Shown in pieces: positions 1 to 7,200 of a stretch of DNA of 49,732 nt (the stretch's first letter is position 1; each line of letters begins with the position of its first letter). Source of the stretch: a virus. Position numbers and translations under genes: made by a program. The notes under the pieces are model-generated. The model did not search any database and was not told the origin of the DNA. It saw only the letters and a list, made by a program, of their open reading frames with translations. The stretch lies in IMG/VR virus record IMGVR_UViG_3300047157_000135, positions 1 to 49,732 of that record; one strand, 5' to 3'.

Positions 1-94
1 CGTCTTTAACCTGCTCAGGATTAACCGCGAAGCCTGCTTCAAATTGTTTTGCTTCTGATCGATTTACGACCATTGTTACGTTTCTAGTACTCAT
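1..94 (-). CDS. Partial small hypothetical protein, cut by left edge
   Basis: An ATG on the minus strand at 94 opens a frame that stays open to the window edge, giving 31 residues that begin MSTRNVTMVVNRSEAKQ. The family is not recognised. It starts five bases after the end of the next minus-strand gene (stop at 100-102), so it is probably the next cistron of the same leftward transcript. The real length is unknown because the 3' part lies outside the window. Confidence 0.5.
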   Translation of the reverse strand, partial: MSTRNVTMVVNRSEAKQFEAGFAVNPEQVKD

Positions 95-99
95 ATTAT

Positions 100-315
100 T
101 TAATTAGGGATGATAAGTATAAACCATACTTGTTTTTGTTTGTATAAACCGCTTAAAATACTTTCGTGCATTTCAACAGTGATACCAACTTTAGATAATG
201 TTTTGTTATCTATGTTCTCCTGACAGTCTTTAATCTCATTTTCAAGGTGGCATAAGTTTGCAAAAACTTTACAGACTGCTCGCTCTTTCGTTTCTTTAAG
301 GTGATCAACATTCAT
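100..315 (-). CDS. Small hypothetical protein (71 aa)
   Basis: A 71-residue charged protein with a heptad-like helical stretch around residues 20-50 (VFANLCHLENEIKDCQENI) and a hydrophobic C-terminus. Its ATG overlaps the stop of the upstream gene by one base (TAATG), which is typical of translational coupling, so the two are almost certainly co-transcribed from the promoter-like element at 567-601. The family is not recognised and no catalytic motif is visible. Confidence 0.6.
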   Translation of the reverse strand: MNVDHLKETKERAVCKVFANLCHLENEIKDCQENIDNKTLSKVGITVEMHESILSGLYKQKQVWFILIIPN

Positions 316-542
316 TAGTCTTTAATTATTATATTGTCGCCGTATAGCACAGAATCTACTGATCTGTCGTAGAAGTCTGCCCACGTTTGCAGTTGTCTGA
401 CGTCGTCAACAGTTAATTGATACCACGCCGTGTGGCTCATTAGTCTGTATTTTAGTTGTTTAGCGGTGGCGTATTCCCTCGCGTTTGCATTTAGATTTTT
501 CTTTAATTCAGGAAATAATCTTTGGTAAAGTGATTTGCTCAT
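315..542 (-). CDS. Small hypothetical protein (75 aa)
   Basis: A 75-residue protein, mostly helical by composition, beginning MSKSLYQRLFPELKKNLN. It is the first gene after a copy of the 35-bp promoter-like element at 567-601; the conserved GG of that element lies 35 bases upstream of the ATG. Its stop codon overlaps the start of the next gene by one base. No known domain is recognised. Position suggests an early-expressed accessory protein, but this is inference from context only. Confidence 0.6.
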   Translation of the reverse strand: MSKSLYQRLFPELKKNLNANAREYATAKQLKYRLMSHTAWYQLTVDDVRQLQTWADFYDRSVDSVLYGDNIIIKD

Positions 543-566
543 AATTTAATTTTATTTAGTTTACAT

Positions 567-601
567 TTATATTATCCGTTTGTATTCGTATTTAGTTTGT
601 A
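567..601 (-). promoter_or_regulatory. 35-bp promoter-like element, copy 1
   Basis: Read on the minus strand: TACAAACTAAATACGA, eight variable bases, then GGATAATATAA. Six copies with identical spacing occur on this strand in the first 3.8 kb. This copy precedes the gene starting at 542. It could be a promoter for a phage polymerase or a phage-modified host sigma factor; which one cannot be told from this window. Confidence 0.65.
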
Positions 602-757
602 TTAAACCATTTCTTCAATCACACCAATTAACTCGCTGATTATCAATACTATAGTTGCCGCTATTATGTTGAAAGGTATTAGCGCATACCCGCCAATTCT
701 TACTGTACTCTTCAGAATCGACACATAAAAATGTTTCGTTGCATTTGGATATTTCAT
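602..757 (-). CDS. Small membrane protein (51 aa)
   Basis: A 51-residue minus-strand frame beginning MKYPNATKHFYVSILKSTV. It carries one long hydrophobic segment from about residue 22 to 47 (GGYALIPFNIIAATIVLIIS, then ELIG) and ends in an acidic tail, so it should be a single-pass inner-membrane protein. The ATG lies only three bases past the 3' end of the tRNA-Met gene, and the stop abuts the promoter-like element at 567-601. From memory, similar short proteins with an R-I-x-G-Y start to the helix are common in marine phages; their function is unknown to me. Confidence 0.6.
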   Translation of the reverse strand: MKYPNATKHFYVSILKSTVRIGGYALIPFNIIAATIVLIISELIGVIEEMV

Positions 758-760
758 TAG

Positions 761-832
<72 letters not shown>

Positions 833-837
833 TTTAG

Positions 838-1045
838 TGGAAGTGGGCGGAGTCGAACCGCCGTTTGAGATGTCGTGTACCGCAATCAAGCGAACAGTCT
901 CACTTACCATATCACTCCCATATTCAGGTGCACAGACTGGTTGATTTTTATCTGTACTTTAGTCCAGTAACGTGACCTGATATAGCTCGCCAGTCTCTTC
1001 TGCGTAGCTATTCATCAAACAATTATGTAAGTGTAATACACTTCC
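838..1045 (-). ncRNA. tRNA-like RNA, possibly a minimal tmRNA
   Basis: The 3' end is an excellent T arm (GGCGG-TTCGACT-CCGCC) followed by CACTTCC and a discriminator A. The exact complement GGAAGTG lies about 200 bases upstream at 1039-1045. After an 18-base gap comes GTTTGATG, which pairs with CATCTCAAAC directly 5' of the T arm, resembling tmRNA helix P2. A GCA codon then opens a 14-codon frame ending in TAA, and AGACTGG inside it pairs with CCAGTCT after the stop. Against tmRNA: the RNA is short, lacks the conserved D-loop sequence and any clear first pseudoknot, and the tag would end LLD. An 82-base alternative starts at 919 (GGGAGTG, one G-T pair) but has no good D arm. Confidence 0.35.
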
Positions 1046-1111
1046 GTCTTCTTTTGGGTAATTACTCCCTAGAATTCACATACACTTATAATTGGCTTCA
1101 AATCTACCTAA

Positions 1112-1326
1112 TTAAGCTACTCGTCTAGCCTCTGTTACTTTCTTCGCCAAGCTCGGTGAACGGCAATCGCTCACCTCTTGACTCACTATCTGTATTGTGT
1201 TACCTGTTTTATGTGCTATTATAGGTACATAAGAATTAGGTTTGGGTCTGTTGAACAAGGCATACAAGTTCTATATCCTAATTTGATTCGTACTTCGTGT
1301 ACTTTGTCGCCGCATTTACAATACAT
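1112..1326 (-). CDS. Zinc-ribbon small protein, frame shifted at CCCAAAC
   Basis: The ATG at 1326 opens MYCKCGDKVHEVRIKLGYRT, and two CxC/CxxC pairs (residues 3-5 and about 22-25) suggest a four-cysteine zinc ribbon. The frame ends at a TAA at 1219-1221 after 35 residues. The -1 frame continues open from the same place as PNSYVPIIAHKTGNTIQIV and ends at 1112, giving about 71 residues in total, the size I would expect for the family. The switch falls on CCCAAAC (1240-1246), phased as a -1 slippery heptamer. Programmed frameshifting or a missing base in the consensus are both possible. It follows promoter-like copy 2, whose GG is 35 bases before the ATG. Confidence 0.55.
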
Positions 1327-1350
1327 ATATTAATTTTTTATTTGTTACAT

Positions 1351-1385
1351 TTATATTATCCAATACTAATCGTATTTAGTTTGCA
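1351..1385 (-). promoter_or_regulatory. 35-bp promoter-like element, copy 2
   Basis: Minus-strand TGCAAACTAAATACGA, eight bases, GGATAATATAA. Its GG lies 35 bases before the ATG of the zinc-ribbon gene at 1326. The 3' end of the upstream 42-residue gene overlaps the element. Confidence 0.65.
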
Positions 1386-1494
1386 TCCATTGTGGAATAC
1401 CTGAGTTGTATCGTTCCCAATACTGTTGTTCCGCTGCAATTATTTGTGCTTGCAGTAATTTGTGGTGGCTAAACTTTCTCTTTTGTTTCTTCAT
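1366..1494 (-). CDS. Small hypothetical protein (42 aa)
   Basis: A 42-residue frame starting MKKQKRKFSHHKLL and ending in a Trp/Tyr-rich tail (YWERYNSGIPQWMQTKYD). The basic N-terminus and glutamine-rich middle suggest a helical, perhaps nucleic-acid-binding peptide; nothing is recognised. It overlaps the end of the upstream gene (1469-1660) by 26 bases and terminates inside promoter-like element copy 2. Its aromatic tail (WERYNSG) resembles that of the 43-residue gene at 2071-2202 (WNYNNSG), which also ends inside a copy of the element, so the two may be distant paralogues. Confidence 0.45.
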   Translation of the reverse strand: MKKQKRKFSHHKLLQAQIIAAEQQYWERYNSGIPQWMQTKYD

Positions 1495-1660
1495 ATAGTT
1501 TTCTTATTGCTAGGTTCATGACGTGCGAGTGTATAGCATTGTAGTTATCGCCTTCCGCTTCATACTCTGATAGTTGCCAATCAATACTATCATACATTAA
1601 TTCTTTAGTGACGTCTGCAATACCCTGTGCAATATCGTCTAATTCTTTCATTTTACTCAT
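1469..1660 (-). CDS. Small hypothetical protein (63 aa)
   Basis: A 63-residue acidic, probably all-helical protein (MSKMKELDDIAQGIADVTKE). It overlaps the upstream gene by eight bases and the downstream 42-residue gene by 26 bases, so it belongs to a tightly packed leftward operon. The family is not recognised. Confidence 0.55.
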   Translation of the reverse strand: MSKMKELDDIAQGIADVTKELMYDSIDWQLSEYEAEGDNYNAIHSHVMNLAIRKLYEETKEKV

Positions 1661-1883
1661 TGTAATAAGGTTTTAAGTAGTTAGTGTTATAATTAATTGA
1701 TTTTGCTACATTTTGTCTGAATTGCCACTCGTTTTTTCTGTATTCATAGCTTTGACACCATTTTTTCGTTGCGGTTACTTGTGGTATTGTACCGTATTTG
1801 GCTTCGTAGTCAAGACATTGTTGTAGTTTGTCTTGTAGTAATTCAGGTTTGTAGTCTTTAAATTCCATATTATAGGTAATCAA
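1653..1883 (-). CDS. Small hypothetical protein (71-76 aa)
   Basis: The frame gives 76 residues from the ATG at 1883 or 71 from the ATG at 1868 (MEFKDYKPELLQDKLQQ). The inner start reduces overlap with the upstream gene that ends at 1870 and may be the real one. The sequence is rich in Gln, Tyr, Lys and Asn and has a central TKKWCQSYEYRKNEWQFRQ segment. No domain is recognised. Confidence 0.55.
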   Translation of the reverse strand: MITYNMEFKDYKPELLQDKLQQCLDYEAKYGTIPQVTATKKWCQSYEYRKNEWQFRQNVAKSINYNTNYLKPYYNE

Positions 1884-2052
1884 TTATTCCGAATGTCGCA
1901 TTGTCCATTGCAGATGGGTTAGTTATTAAGTGGTATAGCAACTGAGCCATACCGAGTACCCACATTATCATTAAGATTGCAGTGGTAATTTTCAAGATGA
2001 TGTCTACTATTTTGTAGTCACTCATTTTTGATGTAAATATTGCTTTTATCAT
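1870..2052 (-). CDS. Small single-pass membrane protein (60 aa)
   Basis: A 60-residue protein with a basic N-terminus and one clear hydrophobic helix from about residue 15 to 44 (ILKITTAILMIMWVLGMAQL), followed by a polar C-terminus. It is the first gene downstream of promoter-like copy 3, whose GG lies 24 bases before the ATG. A second in-frame ATG at residue 10 (MSDYKIVD) is a possible alternative start. A role in the host membrane during infection is conceivable but not shown. Confidence 0.6.
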   Translation of the reverse strand: MIKAIFTSKMSDYKIVDIILKITTAILMIMWVLGMAQLLYHLITNPSAMDNATFGIIDYL

Positions 2053-2065
2053 AGTTATTATTTTA

Positions 2066-2100
2066 TTATATTATCCGTTGTTGTTCGTGTTTAGTTTGTA
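2066..2100 (-). promoter_or_regulatory. 35-bp promoter-like element, copy 3
   Basis: Minus-strand TACAAACTAAACACGA, eight bases, GGATAATATAA. It lies upstream of the membrane-protein gene starting at 2052 and overlaps the 3' end of the 43-residue gene, whose last codons GGA TAA are part of the element. Confidence 0.65.
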
Positions 2101-2202
2101 AGTCACACCTGAGTTGTTATAGTTCCATATTGTAGTATAACTAGGTTTCTTACGTTTACTGTAGTTGCTTTTTTGTTCAACTCGGTATCTTTTGTTACCC
2201 AT
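2071..2202 (-). CDS. Small basic hypothetical protein (43 aa)
   Basis: A 43-residue Lys/Arg/Tyr/Asn-rich frame starting MGNKRYRVEQKSNYSKRKK. It overlaps the end of the upstream 33-residue gene by eight bases and ends inside promoter-like copy 3. Strong positive charge suggests nucleic-acid or host-protein binding. The family is not recognised, and only the packed context supports it as a gene. Confidence 0.4.
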   Translation of the reverse strand: MGNKRYRVEQKSNYSKRKKPSYTTIWNYNNSGVTYKLNTNNNG

Positions 2203-2296
2203 AACCACTGCAAGGTCCGTGTACTTTGGCCATCTCATAGTGAGAATGAGCTCGTTGTTTTCTTTTTGCTTTGGTGAATGCGAGGAGTTCTTTCAT
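2195..2296 (-). CDS. Very small basic protein (33 aa)
   Basis: A 33-residue frame starting MKELLAFTKAKRKQRAHSHY, rich in Lys/Arg/His. It lies 23 bases after the stop of the upstream gene and overlaps the next gene start by eight bases. The length is close to what chance would give, so confidence rests on the tiling of short frames along this strand. Confidence 0.35.
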   Translation of the reverse strand: MKELLAFTKAKRKQRAHSHYEMAKVHGPCSGYG

Positions 2297-2319
2297 CGTC
2301 TTACATACATAGTAGGTTT

Positions 2320-2454
2320 TTATTTGTCATAGTGTTCAAGTATCTCTTCGACTGCATTACTGAAGTCATGGTGATCAATTGTTTCGTCTCTTAACATTTT
2401 AGCATGGAAATGTAGTTCGTTAAGTAGTTCGCGTAAGGTTTTATCTAGTATCAT
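2320..2454 (-). CDS. Small hypothetical protein (44 aa)
   Basis: A 44-residue amphipathic helical protein (MILDKTLRELLNELHFHAKM) with four His residues and an acidic C-terminal helix. It is the first frame after promoter-like copy 4, whose GG is only 17 bases from the ATG. The family is not recognised. Confidence 0.5.
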   Translation of the reverse strand: MILDKTLRELLNELHFHAKMLRDETIDHHDFSNAVEEILEHYDK

Positions 2455-2460
2455 ATTCAA

Positions 2461-2495
2461 TTATATTATCCGTTAGTTGTCGTATTTAGTTTGTG
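2461..2495 (-). promoter_or_regulatory. 35-bp promoter-like element, copy 4
   Basis: Minus-strand CACAAACTAAATACGA, eight bases, GGATAATATAA. It precedes the gene at 2320-2454 and overlaps the last codons (GGA TAA) of the upstream 43-residue gene. Confidence 0.65.
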
Positions 2496-2597
2496 AGTCT
2501 CGATTATACCTAGTACATCTTCTCTAGTTAGTTTATCTTCCATTTGCATACCTATTGCCCAAGTAAGATCGTTTCCGTAATTATCTGTATATATCAT
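2466..2597 (-). CDS. Small hypothetical protein (43 aa)
   Basis: A 43-residue frame starting MIYTDNYGNDLTWAIGMQME and containing a short helical KLTREDVLGIIETHKL segment. It overlaps the upstream gene end (2581) and terminates inside promoter-like copy 4. No family is recognised. Confidence 0.45.
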   Translation of the reverse strand: MIYTDNYGNDLTWAIGMQMEDKLTREDVLGIIETHKLNTTTNG

Positions 2598-2802
2598 TGT
2601 ATTCGTTTTCTATCATTCCTTGTTCTCTTTCACTCATTTCGTTGAAAGTATATTGTTCACCAAACATTTTTTTAGTTAATGTTTCTAATATTATATTATC
2701 TACAATTTCGTTTATTTTATCTTGTAATTCGTCACCGTCATATTCGTATTGTAAGTGAGAATAGTCTTGTATTACTTCGTTGTATATTTCTTCTCTATTC
2801 AT
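2581..2802 (-). CDS. Small acidic hypothetical protein (73 aa)
   Basis: A 73-residue, strongly acidic helical protein (MNREEIYNEVIQDYSHLQYE). Small acidic phage proteins sometimes act as DNA mimics or bind host enzymes, but nothing specific is visible here. It is separated by only one base from the upstream 48-residue gene, which suggests one transcript from promoter-like copy 5. Confidence 0.6.
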   Translation of the reverse strand: MNREEIYNEVIQDYSHLQYEYDGDELQDKINEIVDNIILETLTKKMFGEQYTFNEMSEREQGMIENEYNDIYR

Positions 2803-2803
2803 T

Positions 2804-2950
2804 TTATATTTTTTTAATTGATTTTATATTATTGTTTTTATAGTATTCTTTTACTTCTTCTATACTTTTACTTTTCATATAGTATTTAAAGTTAGTTGTA
2901 ATTCCTCTTTTATTCCAAGTGTTATTAGAAATTATTTCAAACATTTTCAT
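2804..2950 (-). CDS. Small basic hypothetical protein (48 aa)
   Basis: A 48-residue Lys/Asn-rich frame starting MKMFEIISNNTWNKRGI, with aromatic residues in the middle (NFKYYMKSK). It is the first gene after promoter-like copy 5, whose GG lies 32 bases upstream of the ATG. A second ATG at codon 3 is possible. The family is not recognised. Confidence 0.5.
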   Translation of the reverse strand: MKMFEIISNNTWNKRGITTNFKYYMKSKSIEEVKEYYKNNNIKSIKKI

Positions 2951-2971
2951 ATTATTTATTATTTGTTACAC

Positions 2972-3006
2972 TTATATTATCCATTTAACTTCGTATTTAC
3001 TTTGTA
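2972..3006 (-). promoter_or_regulatory. 35-bp promoter-like element, copy 5
   Basis: Minus-strand TACAAAGTAAATACGA, eight bases, GGATAATATAA. It lies between the genes at 3020-3139 and 2804-2950 and drives the latter. Confidence 0.65.
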
Positions 3007-3019
3007 AGTTGTATAGCAA

Positions 3020-3139
3020 TTAATGAAATTCATTATAGATTGCTAATACCTTTCTTTGTTCTTCTTTAGTTAGGTTGAAGACATTTTTGTTAGGGTAAAG
3101 TTTATTAGAGATTCTAATTAAAGCTGAGTGATTATACAT
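3020..3139 (-). CDS. Small hypothetical protein (39 aa)
   Basis: A 39-residue frame starting MYNHSALIRISNKLYPNKN with a C-terminal helix (LTKEEQRKVLAIYNEFH). It lies between the tRNA-like element at 3182 and promoter-like copy 5. The family is not recognised. Confidence 0.45.
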   Translation of the reverse strand: MYNHSALIRISNKLYPNKNVFNLTKEEQRKVLAIYNEFH

Positions 3140-3181
3140 ATTATTATATTTAAAAGTTATTGACAACACTTTGTTATCTTA

Positions 3182-3222
3182 GTTGACACGGTGAGAATCG
3201 AACTCACAAAAACCGTTGTGTC
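3182..3222 (-). ncRNA. tRNA-like acceptor/T-arm element
   Basis: On the minus strand a perfect T arm (GTGAG-TTCGATT-CTCAC) is followed by CGTGTCA and A, as at the 3' end of a tRNA. The only matching 5' strand nearby is TGACACA, about 40 bases upstream, leaving a 9-base linker (ACGGTTTTT) instead of D and anticodon arms. The acceptor stem has six pairs plus an A-C mismatch. It may be a tRNA remnant, a tRNA mimic, or half of an RNA I cannot fold. The surrounding 3140-3371 stretch has no other gene that I can support. Confidence 0.3.
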
Positions 3223-3371
3223 ATTTACTCATTCACATTTTTATACTTATAGAAACAAGTGGAACTTAAAGTAGGTAGTTTGTTTACTGTTGTTAATTTG
3301 TTTACAGATGTAACCCTTCACCTGTGTACCTGTAAAAGTGTGACATTAGGTACATAATGATTTAATAGTAG

Positions 3372-3695
3372 TTAGCTATTGTCACTGTTTTCGATTAGTT
3401 TAACTCTCTCGATTACTACATTTCGAACATTACTTGGCATGTCAGTTGATTGAGACCAGTAACCTCGTTTAATCCAGCAAGGTAAGATGTTTAGTTTAGG
3501 TAACATTACTTTTAATACCTCGTCGTGATTGTAGGTGATTTGTTCATGTTTGTTATTGATGAACGTAATGATTTGATTTCTACCTAACCAACTCTTTCTT
3601 ACTACAAAATTGTTTCGCATGATAGGTGGAAAGATCTCAGTTAATTGTTCGCTTGTTAAATCTTTAATTGCGTTGTTTACATTTAATTTACTCAT
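3372..3695 (-). CDS. Hypothetical protein (107 aa)
   Basis: The longest and first gene of the leftward cluster, 107 residues, starting MSKLNVNNAIKDLTSEQLT. It is basic in the middle (RNNFVVRKSWLGRNQIITF) with further aromatic and basic patches, a mixed alpha/beta composition that could be nucleic-acid binding. It follows promoter-like copy 6 with a 44-base leader. No known domain is recognised. Being nearest the divergent control region, it should be among the first genes expressed if the element is an early promoter. Confidence 0.6.
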   Translation of the reverse strand: MSKLNVNNAIKDLTSEQLTEIFPPIMRNNFVVRKSWLGRNQIITFINNKHEQITYNHDEVLKVMLPKLNILPCWIKRGYWSQSTDMPSNVRNVVIERVKLIENSDNS

Positions 3696-3728
3696 ATTAT
3701 ATTTATTTTATTAGTTACTTAGTTACAC

Positions 3729-3763
3729 TTATATTATCCAAAGTACATCGTGTTTACATTGTA
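3729..3763 (-). promoter_or_regulatory. 35-bp promoter-like element, copy 6
   Basis: Minus-strand TACAATGTAAACACGA, eight bases, GGATAATATAA. It is the outermost copy, 44 bases before the ATG at 3695, and marks the start of the leftward cluster. Confidence 0.65.
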
Positions 3764-3788
3764 AAAGGTAAAAACTTATAAAGAAAAG

Positions 3789-3819
3789 TTTAAAAAGGTG
3801 GGGGGGTGGGGTTTTTAAA
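3789..3819. other. A/T palindrome with G-rich loop in divergent region
   Basis: TTTAAAAA at 3789-3796 and its exact inverted repeat TTTTTAAA at 3812-3819 flank a 15-base loop made of G2, T, G7, T, G4. A run of 13 Gs in 15 bases is striking in such an AT-rich genome. It sits in the 266-base intergenic region between the leftward and rightward gene sets, where I see no gene. It could be a bidirectional terminator, a structured operator or an origin-type element. Confidence 0.5.
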
Positions 3820-3961
3820 GTGGTTTTTATTATAGGGTATACAGAGTGAATACGGTAGTGTAACCCATTACTCCTCTATACGACATTAGCCTGTAAAGGT
3901 ATATAAGTAGCTACCTAACGTCACTGATTAACAATTAGGTATAATAAGTAATAATAAGAGT

Positions 3962-4192
3962 ATGGCACAGAAACTATCAATTAAAGCCCGATTAGCAAAA
4001 GCAAAGCGAGACAAGAAGTATGCAATGAGCGAGTGGGGTAAATATAAGAAAAGAACAGCACAAGCTAAGAAGTGTAAGAAAGGATACGATTTCGATCACA
4101 GATTAGGTAAATGTATAAAAGCATCTAAGAACAGAGCCGGTGGAAAAGGCGGTACTAAAAACGAGAAGACCCAAAAGAGATACGGGTATTAA
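3962..4192 (+). CDS. Small lysine-rich protein (76 aa)
   Basis: A 76-residue, very basic protein starting MAQKLSIKARLAKAKRDKK, with two cysteines around a conserved-looking KKGYDFDHRLGKCIKASK segment and a Gly/Lys-rich tail. It is the first rightward gene after the divergent region. Charge and size suggest DNA binding or a minor virion protein that neutralises packaged DNA. No named family is recognised. Confidence 0.65.
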   Translation: MAQKLSIKARLAKAKRDKKYAMSEWGKYKKRTAQAKKCKKGYDFDHRLGKCIKASKNRAGGKGGTKNEKTQKRYGY

Positions 4193-4201
4193 AATATAAC
4201 T

Positions 4202-7200
4202 ATGGCTAGACTATCAACATACTTAAATGATAACAGCATATCCGGAGAAGACCTGTTAGCAGGATCTAATTTTGTAAGCTTCAATGCTTATGAAACTAAA
4301 AACTTCAAGATAAAGGATTTAACTGAATACATTCAAGGGCAAATATCTATATCGCCGTCAAACAGCACATTGAAAGCAAATGGAGGTATTGTAACGGAGA
4401 TTATAAACGGCACTAATAGCTTAGCTGTTGATTTATCAGCGACCAGTATAACAGGTCAATTAGCTAATTCAGACTTGGCAAACTCCAGTATTACAATAAA
4501 CGGTACTGCTGTTGCGTTAGGCGGAACAATAACAATAGGTGAAGTTACAGGTGTTACTGCTGGTACTTATTTAAACGGTGGAGGTACGGATGGTACAGTT
4601 ACTGTAAATCACGATAGCACCACCAGGTCCAACGCTACATCAACAGCTTCTCCAACATACGGAGCCTCGTTTACAGCTATAGATACTTTAACTACTAATA
4701 CAACTGGGCATGTTACAGCTGTAAATACTAAAACTGTTACTTTACCGGCCTCGGATGACACAACTTACACGGTAGAAGCTATAGCATCGACAAATGATTC
4801 TATAATAAGATTAATAGATAGCGACAGCAACAACGACGATATAAAACTTATTGCTGGTGATAATATAAGCTTATCTACAAGTGAAGCTAACGATACTATA
4901 ACTATAAACTCACAAGCTTTTGGTACTGTGTTCACAGTGGCTACAGAAGCAGCGATGATCTCTGCTACAACTACAGGTGGTGATATTGTAATAAGAACGG
5001 ACATTAGTAAAACATTTATACACAACGGCGGATCAGCTGGTGATATTGCTGATTTTTCAGAATTACAATTTTCAGGCATAAACAGTATTGATCTTACAGA
5101 AGGTGATGGAATAACACTTTCAAGAACAGGCACAGGTGCTTTAACTAATGCCAATAATGATTTAACTATAACAAACGCTTTAGCTACAACAACAGAACGA
5201 GGCGGTGTTAAAATAGGTTATACCACAGATAATAATGCAAGAAACTACGCAGTCGCCTTAGACACTGAAAAAGCATACGCTAATGTTCCGTGGGTTAATA
5301 CAACTTATGACGTTATGGGTGCTGGAGACCCCGCAGATTATTCTGCAGGTCTAGTTTTAGAGGGTAGTGCAACGCACGGAGATTCATTTTTAAGAAAAGA
5401 TGGAACTTGGGAAGTGCCCGTTGATACTGATACTACTTACAGCGCATTTACCACTTCCGCGGCAGGTTTAGCTCCACAGCTTCCGGATCCGCATGGCGGT
5501 AAATTTTTAAAAGCAGATGGAACTTGGGAAGTGCCAGCTTATATTGCTAATACAGATGTACAGTTGACTGCAGAGCAAGTTCAAGATATTATTGGTAATT
5601 CAAGTTTTATTTCAGGTACAGGAGCGACCACCGTTACGTATGATGATACATCTAATACTTTAGTTATAAATTCAACTGACAATAATGACAATGATAACAC
5701 TCAAAACACAACAACCCTCAGTTTTGTAGAAGAAAACGACGGCGCGTCTCCTCCTACAACCACAGGAGATATTATATTAAGAAATACAATTACGGGAGCA
5801 TCGTCTTCGACAGATGATATAAAATTTAATGCAGGCGATAATATTACTTTAACACATACCGACGCTGATAATATAACCATAACAGCAACGGATACGAACA
5901 CTACAAACTGGAATTTTCAAATTGATTCAGGTACATCAGAAAATATTGCATCAGGCAATACAGTTACATTTACAAGTGGAGATGGAATAACTTTAGCGCA
6001 AACTAATAAAACTATAGATATTGCAGCAGATTTTGATGGAGATTACGATAATCTTACAAATAAGCCAACCTTATTTGATGGAGATTACGATAGCTTGACC
6101 AGCTTACCTACATTATTAGTATTAGGAACGACAAGCACAACAGCCTTAGCGGGAGACACAACTATACCTAGCGGTAATCAAATTATAGATTGGACAACCG
6201 ATCAAGGTAATACTAATATACATACTGGCAATTATAATAACACTCAATTATCAACAGCACAAGTAAGGGGTAAATTTTCAGAAGGTACAAATATTACTAT
6301 CACTGATGGGGAAATATCTGCCACAGATACGAATACACAAAATACGGCGGCCGAAATAAGAACTAAAGTTGGAACAGGAAACAACGGTGTTGTTCCAGCG
6401 GAAGGCACAGCGGGTGAATTTTTAAAGCACGACGGTACGTTCGGGACTCCATCTTACACTACAAATACAAATACGCAATTAAGCACAGAAACAGTGCAAG
6501 ATATTGTGGGTGCTATGGTGTCAGGAAATACTGAAACAAATATAGCGGTGACTTACAATGATGCCTCTGGAAAACTAAATTTTGTTTCAACAGACACTAA
6601 CACTAACACCAATATATTATCAGGGGGTAGTATTAATGGAGATGTTTCGTTAACAGGCCATTTAACGGTGGGCGGAACAGGACATTACCTTTATGCTGTA
6701 AGTAATGCGGCAAATGTGAACCCTACTAATGCACATGGGTTGGCTTTTTCTTGGAATAGATCTGGTGGGAGTAGAGAGAGTAATATAATTTTTGCGCCAG
6801 GTTCTGATGCTAACTCTACGCAAGAGGCACAGTGTCAAATTAGATTTTCTTACAAAGCCGTTAACGGAACAATAAGCACCGCTGCTAAATTATGGAGTGG
6901 CGGTAATTTTAATACAGCAGGATATATAACTGTACAAAATGGTGCCAATACTATTACAAATACAAAAGTTGGTCAATGGAGCACGGCATACGGTTGGGGT
7001 AATCACGCTTCTGCTGGATACTTAACTTCATTTGATATTACAGCGCAGACAGATTCTAAGTATTTAAGAAGCAACGCTGATGACACATCAAGCGGCGATT
7101 TAACGGTAGTGTCTTATAAATTTAATGGAAACGCTAGCAATCCAACAGATACCACGGCAACAATATATGATCAAGCAAATCATGGGCCCAACAATATCTG

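Noticed and set aside
1112-1210. tmRNA tag-like frame ending R-R-V-A before TAA
   Set aside because: It is the -1 frame of the zinc-ribbon gene, continuous with IIAHKTGNTIQIV, so it is protein coding and not a tmRNA tag.
4765-5154. Long open frames opposite the fibre genes (for example 4765-5154 and 14758-15207 on the minus strand)
   Set aside because: They mirror the codon periodicity of Thr/Asn-rich fibre genes, have Ser/Val-rich nonsense composition and lack leaders of their own.
7184-7189. Programmed frameshift in the first S74 fibre
   Set aside because: The shift is +1 at GGGCCC with no slow codon or known stimulator; removing one C restores a clean reading, so an extra base is likelier.
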